Below are positions 60,945 through 64,000 of a stretch of 64,000 nucleotides of DNA, piece by piece; position 1 is the first letter of the stretch, and every line of letters begins with the position of its first letter. The notes under the pieces were generated by a model. That model ran no database searches. It was not told the DNA's origin and saw only the letters and a list, made by a program, of their open reading frames with translations. A program made the translations under genes and the position numbers. The stretch spans positions 1,984,001 to 2,048,000 of the forward strand of contig NZ_JASHKQ010000001.1 in assembly GCF_030056795.1 (NCBI RefSeq), read 5' to 3'. This DNA comes from Rhodococcus sp. IEGM 1381. GTDB lineage: Bacteria > Actinomycetota > Actinomycetes > Mycobacteriales > Mycobacteriaceae.

Positions 60945-62324
60945 ATGGCACTCATGCCCATCACCGAATCGATGTTTCTGATCGCCGAGTCACGGGAGCA
61001 CCCGATGCACGTGGGCGGGCTGGAGTTGTTCGTCCCGCCGGGCGATCCACACGAGTTCGCCGAGGAAGTGCACCGCAAGTTCACCACCGGTGAGGTGCAC
61101 GAGCTCTTCCGAAAGCGCCCAGCGCGGCCCGTACAGATCATGGGCAATCTGGCCTGGGCCTTCGACCCGGATGTCGACTTCGAGTACCACGTTCGCCGCA
61201 CGGTCCTTCCGGCACCCGGACGAATTCGCGAGCTGTTCCAGTTCCTGTCCCTCAACCACAGTGCACCGCTGGATCGCTATCGGCCGATGTGGGAGCTGCA
61301 TATCATCGAGGGCTTGGCCGACGGTCGAGTTGCGTTGTACACCAAGGTGCATCACTCGTTGGTCGACGGTGTGAGCGCGTTGAAGCTGATGCAGCGGACT
61401 CTCAGTACCGACCCGGACGATCGGAGCGGCGTCGCCACGTGGGACCCGTCGTTGTTCCGTAAGCGCAAGAAGCAGGTCGTCACCGAGCAGCCGGGGCGGT
61501 TGGCGCAGCTGGGTAGCGGGCTCTCGGCGGGACGCAAGATCGTCGGTGATTTGGTCGACTTCGCCCCCGCAACAGCTCGAATCGGGTTGCGTGCGTTGAA
61601 GAAAGAAGGGGCACAGCTGCCGCTGCAAGCGCCGCGGACGATGTTCAACGTGCCGATCGGTGGAGCCCGCCGCTTCGCCGCCGAGAGTTGGTCGATCGAG
61701 CGCATTCGCACGGTCGGCACAGCGCTCGACGCCACGCTCAACGACATGGTGCTCGCGATGTGCGCCGGAGCTCTGCGCGCATATCTCATCGATCAGAACG
61801 CGTTGCCCGAGGAGCCTTTGATCGCGATGGTCCCGGTGTCGCTGCGCAAGGAGGGGGACGGCAAGGACGCCGGAAACTCGGTGACGACCATCCTGTGCAA
61901 TCTGGCCACCGACGAATCGGATCCGATCGTGAGGCTGGAGCGGATCAAGGATTCGACCGTCAAGGGCAAGCAGATGATGAGCGAGCTCAACACCCTCGAA
62001 GCGCTCGCCGTCGGCGCAATCATCATGGCCCCGTTGCTGTTCGGTCCGGTGCCGGGATTCGTCGATTACACCCCGCCGCCGTTCAACGTCATCATCTCCA
62101 ACGTGCCCGGGTCCAAGGAAGAGCTGTACTGGAACGGCGCGAAACTGGACGGCATGTACCCGGCGTCGATCGTGGCCGACGGGCTGGCGCTCAACATCAC
62201 CGTCGCCAGCAACGGTGACTCGTTGAACTTCGGACTCATCGGGTGTCGACGCAGTGTGCCGCACCTGCAGCGCATGCTGACGCACCTGGAGAACACGTTG
62301 GAGGAGTTGGAGAAGACCTTGTGA
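60945..62324 (+). CDS. Wax ester synthase / diacylglycerol acyltransferase (WS/DGAT)
   Basis: 459 residues from ATG 60945, after AAAAGGGAC. Starts MPITESMFLIAESREHPMHVGGLELF, with the catalytic HHSLVDG (His136, His137, Asp141), and the C-terminal domain has NVIISNVPG (ND-type motif) and NLATDESDPIVRLERI. The enzyme transfers acyl chains to diacylglycerol or fatty alcohols to make storage triacylglycerol or wax esters, as common in rhodococci and mycobacteria. A type B hairpin starts directly at its stop codon. Confidence 0.92.
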   Translation: MALMPITESMFLIAESREHPMHVGGLELFVPPGDPHEFAEEVHRKFTTGEVHELFRKRPARPVQIMGNLAWAFDPDVDFEYHVRRTVLPAPGRIRELFQFLSLNHSAPLDRYRPMWELHIIEGLADGRVALYTKVHHSLVDGVSALKLMQRTLSTDPDDRSGVATWDPSLFRKRKKQVVTEQPGRLAQLGSGLSAGRKIVGDLVDFAPATARIGLRALKKEGAQLPLQAPRTMFNVPIGGARRFAAESWSIERIRTVGTALDATLNDMVLAMCAGALRAYLIDQNALPEEPLIAMVPVSLRKEGDGKDAGNSVTTILCNLATDESDPIVRLERIKDSTVKGKQMMSELNTLEALAVGAIIMAPLLFGPVPGFVDYTPPPFNVIISNVPGSKEELYWNGAKLDGMYPASIVADGLALNITVASNGDSLNFGLIGCRRSVPHLQRMLTHLENTLEELEKTL

Positions 62325-62384
62325 GAGCGGCTTCGCCGCATGTGAGTGGAAGTTCGTAGTGGGGGTCGAAGTTCCGCTCACATG
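62324..62384. repeat. Type B hairpin element, copy 2 (WS/DGAT-metG junction)
   Basis: An imperfect 18-bp inverted repeat (62339-62356 with 62367-62384, two mismatches, 10-base loop) preceded by a 15-base flank, all matching the element at 28790-28850 in the opposite orientation; the first 21 bases are identical. Begins in the WS/DGAT stop codon and ends 12 bases before the metG stop. Probable bidirectional terminator. Confidence 0.85.
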
Positions 62385-62395
62385 CGCGCAGCGCT

Positions 62396-63940
62396 CTACT
62401 CGTACTTGGGGAACACCGGCGTCGGGGTCGGTAGTGCCGAGCCGGGTACCGAACGTGTTGCCACATTGGCAAATTCGCGGTTCGCTGCACCGAGCAGGTC
62501 GAGGATGCGCGACGCGGAATCGGGCATGACGGGCTGGGCCAGGATGCTCACGATGCGCAGCACCTCGATCGTCACGTACAGCACGGTGGCCATGCGATCG
62601 GGGTCGGTCTTGCGTAGCACCCAGGGCTGCTGCAGTGAGAAGTAGCGGTTGGTCTCACCGAGTACCGACCAGATCGCCTCGAGCGCGGAATGTATTGCCT
62701 GCACGTCGAACTCGCGTCGGCAGATCTCCAGCAGCGCGTCCGCGCGGGCCAGCATCGCCTCGTCCTCGGCGGTGAACTCACCCGGGGTCGGGAGCGCGCC
62801 GTCGAGGTTCTTGGCGACCATCGTCAGCGATCGCTGCGCGAGGTTGCCGAGTTCGTTGGACAGATCGGCATTGACGCGGGCCACGATGGCCTCGTGGCTG
62901 TAGCTACCGTCCTGACCGAACGAGACCTCGCGCAGGAAGAAGAAGCGCACCGGATCGAGGCCGTAGTTCTCCACCAACGACTGCGGATCCAGCACGTTGC
63001 CGAGAGACTTGGACATCTTCTCGCCCTTGACGTTCAGGAACCCGTGCACGAACACCCGCTTGGGTAGCTCGATACCCGCAGACATCAGGAACGCAGGCCA
63101 GTAGACGGTGTGGAAGCGCGTGATGTCCTTGCCGATGATGTGCAGATCGGCCGGCCAGAACTTCCGGTACGCCTCGGATTCCGTCTCGGGATAGCCGGCA
63201 CCGGTGAGGTAGTTGGTCAACGCGTCGACCCAGACGTACATCACGTGCGCGGGATCGCCGGGAACAGGTACACCCCAGTCGAACGTGGTTCGGGAGATCG
63301 ACAGGTCCCGTAGACCGCCCTTGACGAAATTCACGATCTCGTTTCGGCGCGTGTTGGGCGCAATGAAGTCCGGCGACGCGTCGTACAGCGCGAGGAGCTT
63401 GTCCTGGTAGTTCGAGAGCCGGAAGAAGTACGACGGTTCCTCGGTCCACTCGACGGGAGTGTTGGTCTCCGTCGCGACGCGGGAGCCGTCCTCGGCGAGG
63501 GTGGTTTCGGCCTCGGTGTAGAACGCCTCGTCGCGTACCGAGTACCAGCCGGAGAACGCGTCGAGATAGATGTCTCCGTTCGCTTCCATCCGTCGCCACA
63601 GTTCCTGGCTCGCGGCGTGGTGGTCGGCGTCGGTGGTGCGGATGAAGCGTCCATACGAGATCTTCAGCAGATCCTGCGCAGTCTGGAACGCGTCGGAGTT
63701 GCGTGCTGCCAAGTCGCGGACGTCGATGCCCTCGGTCTGGGCGGTCTGCTGCATCTTGAGCCCGTGCTCGTCGGTTCCCGTCAGGAATCGCACGTCGTAA
63801 CCGTCGAGGCGCTTGAAGCGCGCGATGGCGTCGGTGGCGATGTACTCGTAGGCGTGCCCGATGTGGGGAGCGCCGTTGGGGTACGCGATCGCCGTGGTGA
63901 CGTAGAAGGGTGGCCGTGAGGCATCAGCTGGCGCAGTCAT
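62396..63940 (-). CDS. metG: Methionyl-tRNA synthetase
   Basis: 514 residues from ATG 63940. Class I synthetase with HIGH (26-29, in [13 protein letters not shown]) and KMSKS (308-312), plus the Met-specific [12 protein letters not shown] and [15 protein letters not shown]. It lacks the CxxC zinc knuckle and the C-terminal dimerisation domain, the shorter MetG form usual in mycobacteria (Rv1007c metS). Divergent from the probable tatD gene. Confidence 0.96.
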   Translation of the reverse strand: MTAPADASRPPFYVTTAIAYPNGAPHIGHAYEYIATDAIARFKRLDGYDVRFLTGTDEHGLKMQQTAQTEGIDVRDLAARNSDAFQTAQDLLKISYGRFIRTTDADHHAASQELWRRMEANGDIYLDAFSGWYSVRDEAFYTEAETTLAEDGSRVATETNTPVEWTEEPSYFFRLSNYQDKLLALYDASPDFIAPNTRRNEIVNFVKGGLRDLSISRTTFDWGVPVPGDPAHVMYVWVDALTNYLTGAGYPETESEAYRKFWPADLHIIGKDITRFHTVYWPAFLMSAGIELPKRVFVHGFLNVKGEKMSKSLGNVLDPQSLVENYGLDPVRFFFLREVSFGQDGSYSHEAIVARVNADLSNELGNLAQRSLTMVAKNLDGALPTPGEFTAEDEAMLARADALLEICRREFDVQAIHSALEAIWSVLGETNRYFSLQQPWVLRKTDPDRMATVLYVTIEVLRIVSILAQPVMPDSASRILDLLGAANREFANVATRSVPGSALPTPTPVFPKYE

Positions 63941-63961
63941 GGTGCGCCTACTCTAACGATC

Positions 63962-64000
63962 GTGAGTAGAGAACGTCCCGCACCACCGTTGCCCGAGCCC
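63962..64000 (+). CDS. tatD: N-terminal fragment of a probable TatD-like deoxyribonuclease (3' end outside window)
   Basis: Only 13 codons are visible: GTG 63962 followed by SRERPAPPLPEP, the Pro-rich leader typical of actinobacterial TatD before its metal-binding HTHLD motif. The position, divergent from metG as Rv1007c/Rv1008, supports the call; nothing diagnostic is inside the window. Confidence 0.5.
   Translation, partial: MSRERPAPPLPEP

Overview
The window is 64 kb of high-GC actinobacterial chromosome. The gene set and order point to Rhodococcus or a close relative in the Nocardiaceae. Evidence: an MspA-type porin, a WS/DGAT acyltransferase, a gamma-butyrolactone-receptor-like regulator, the mprAB-pepD cluster, the galU-glp-rimJ-sepX cluster, and long collinearity with the Mycobacterium tuberculosis segment around Rv0949-Rv1008 as I recall it (uvrD1, M23 peptidase, sucCD, Rv0954, perM, purN, purH, Rv0958, Rv0959 ... 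mprA, mprB, pepD, moaB2, mscL ... ruc, 5-FCL, galU, moeA1, rimJ ... pmt, rsmI ... metS, tatD). No prophage, IS element, CRISPR array or rRNA operon is visible.

Layout. 1-7 kb: 3' end of pcrA/uvrD1, a convergent M23 peptidase, a large membrane protein, and sucCD (TCA cycle) with a good terminator. 7-10 kb: DUF2200 and an sfnB-like/sfnG pair for organosulfur (dimethyl sulfone) use. 10-20 kb: the Rv0954 and PerM homologues, purNH, a Vsr-fold (DUF559) gene flanked by two related inverted repeats, then a MoxR/ChlI-type AAA ATPase coupled to a VWA protein. 20-25.4 kb: a zinc-starvation divergon. Two Zur-like boxes lie between rpmB2-rpmG2-rpsN2-rpsR2 and a CobW-like gene-rpmE2-rpmF-mbfA series; every ribosomal paralogue lacks the zinc-binding cysteine pairs. 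25.4-31 kb: rtcB, a Tat-exported purple acid phosphatase, corA, a small PASTA-like protein and a TRIC channel. 31-39 kb: mprA-mprB-pepD-moaB, with MprA-type direct repeats before mprA and before pepD, an MspA porin with a long leader, lipoproteins, a low-GC membrane gene bracketed by hairpins, and mscL. 39-45 kb: a SAF protein, ruc with a CIRCE operator, 5-FCL, galU, glp/moeA, rimJ, sepX/glpR and tRNA-Ala(CGC). 45-49 kb: two coupled exported proteins of unknown role and a GT2 glycosyltransferase in an AT-richer patch. 49-56.9 kb: an accessory and regulatory stretch (LysR/MFS, tandem effector-binding proteins, ScbR-like TetR, SDR, SoxR, ArsC, GntR, DoxX). 56.9-64 kb: pmt, rsmI, a SRPBCC protein, an HSL-type esterase, WS/DGAT, metG and the first codons of a probable tatD.

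The most unusual signal is a set of long, nearly perfect intergenic inverted repeats without clear U-tracts that fall into sequence families: (A) two copies flanking the DUF559 gene, (B) a 61-nt element at 28790-28850 and, inverted, at 62324-62384, abutting stop codons, and (C) two copies bracketing the low-GC membrane gene plus a decayed copy at 7001-7051. Many probably act as bidirectional terminators, but the copy at 15964-16021 lies between divergent genes and cannot terminate either. Functions rest on motif and family recognition by eye; no searches were run.
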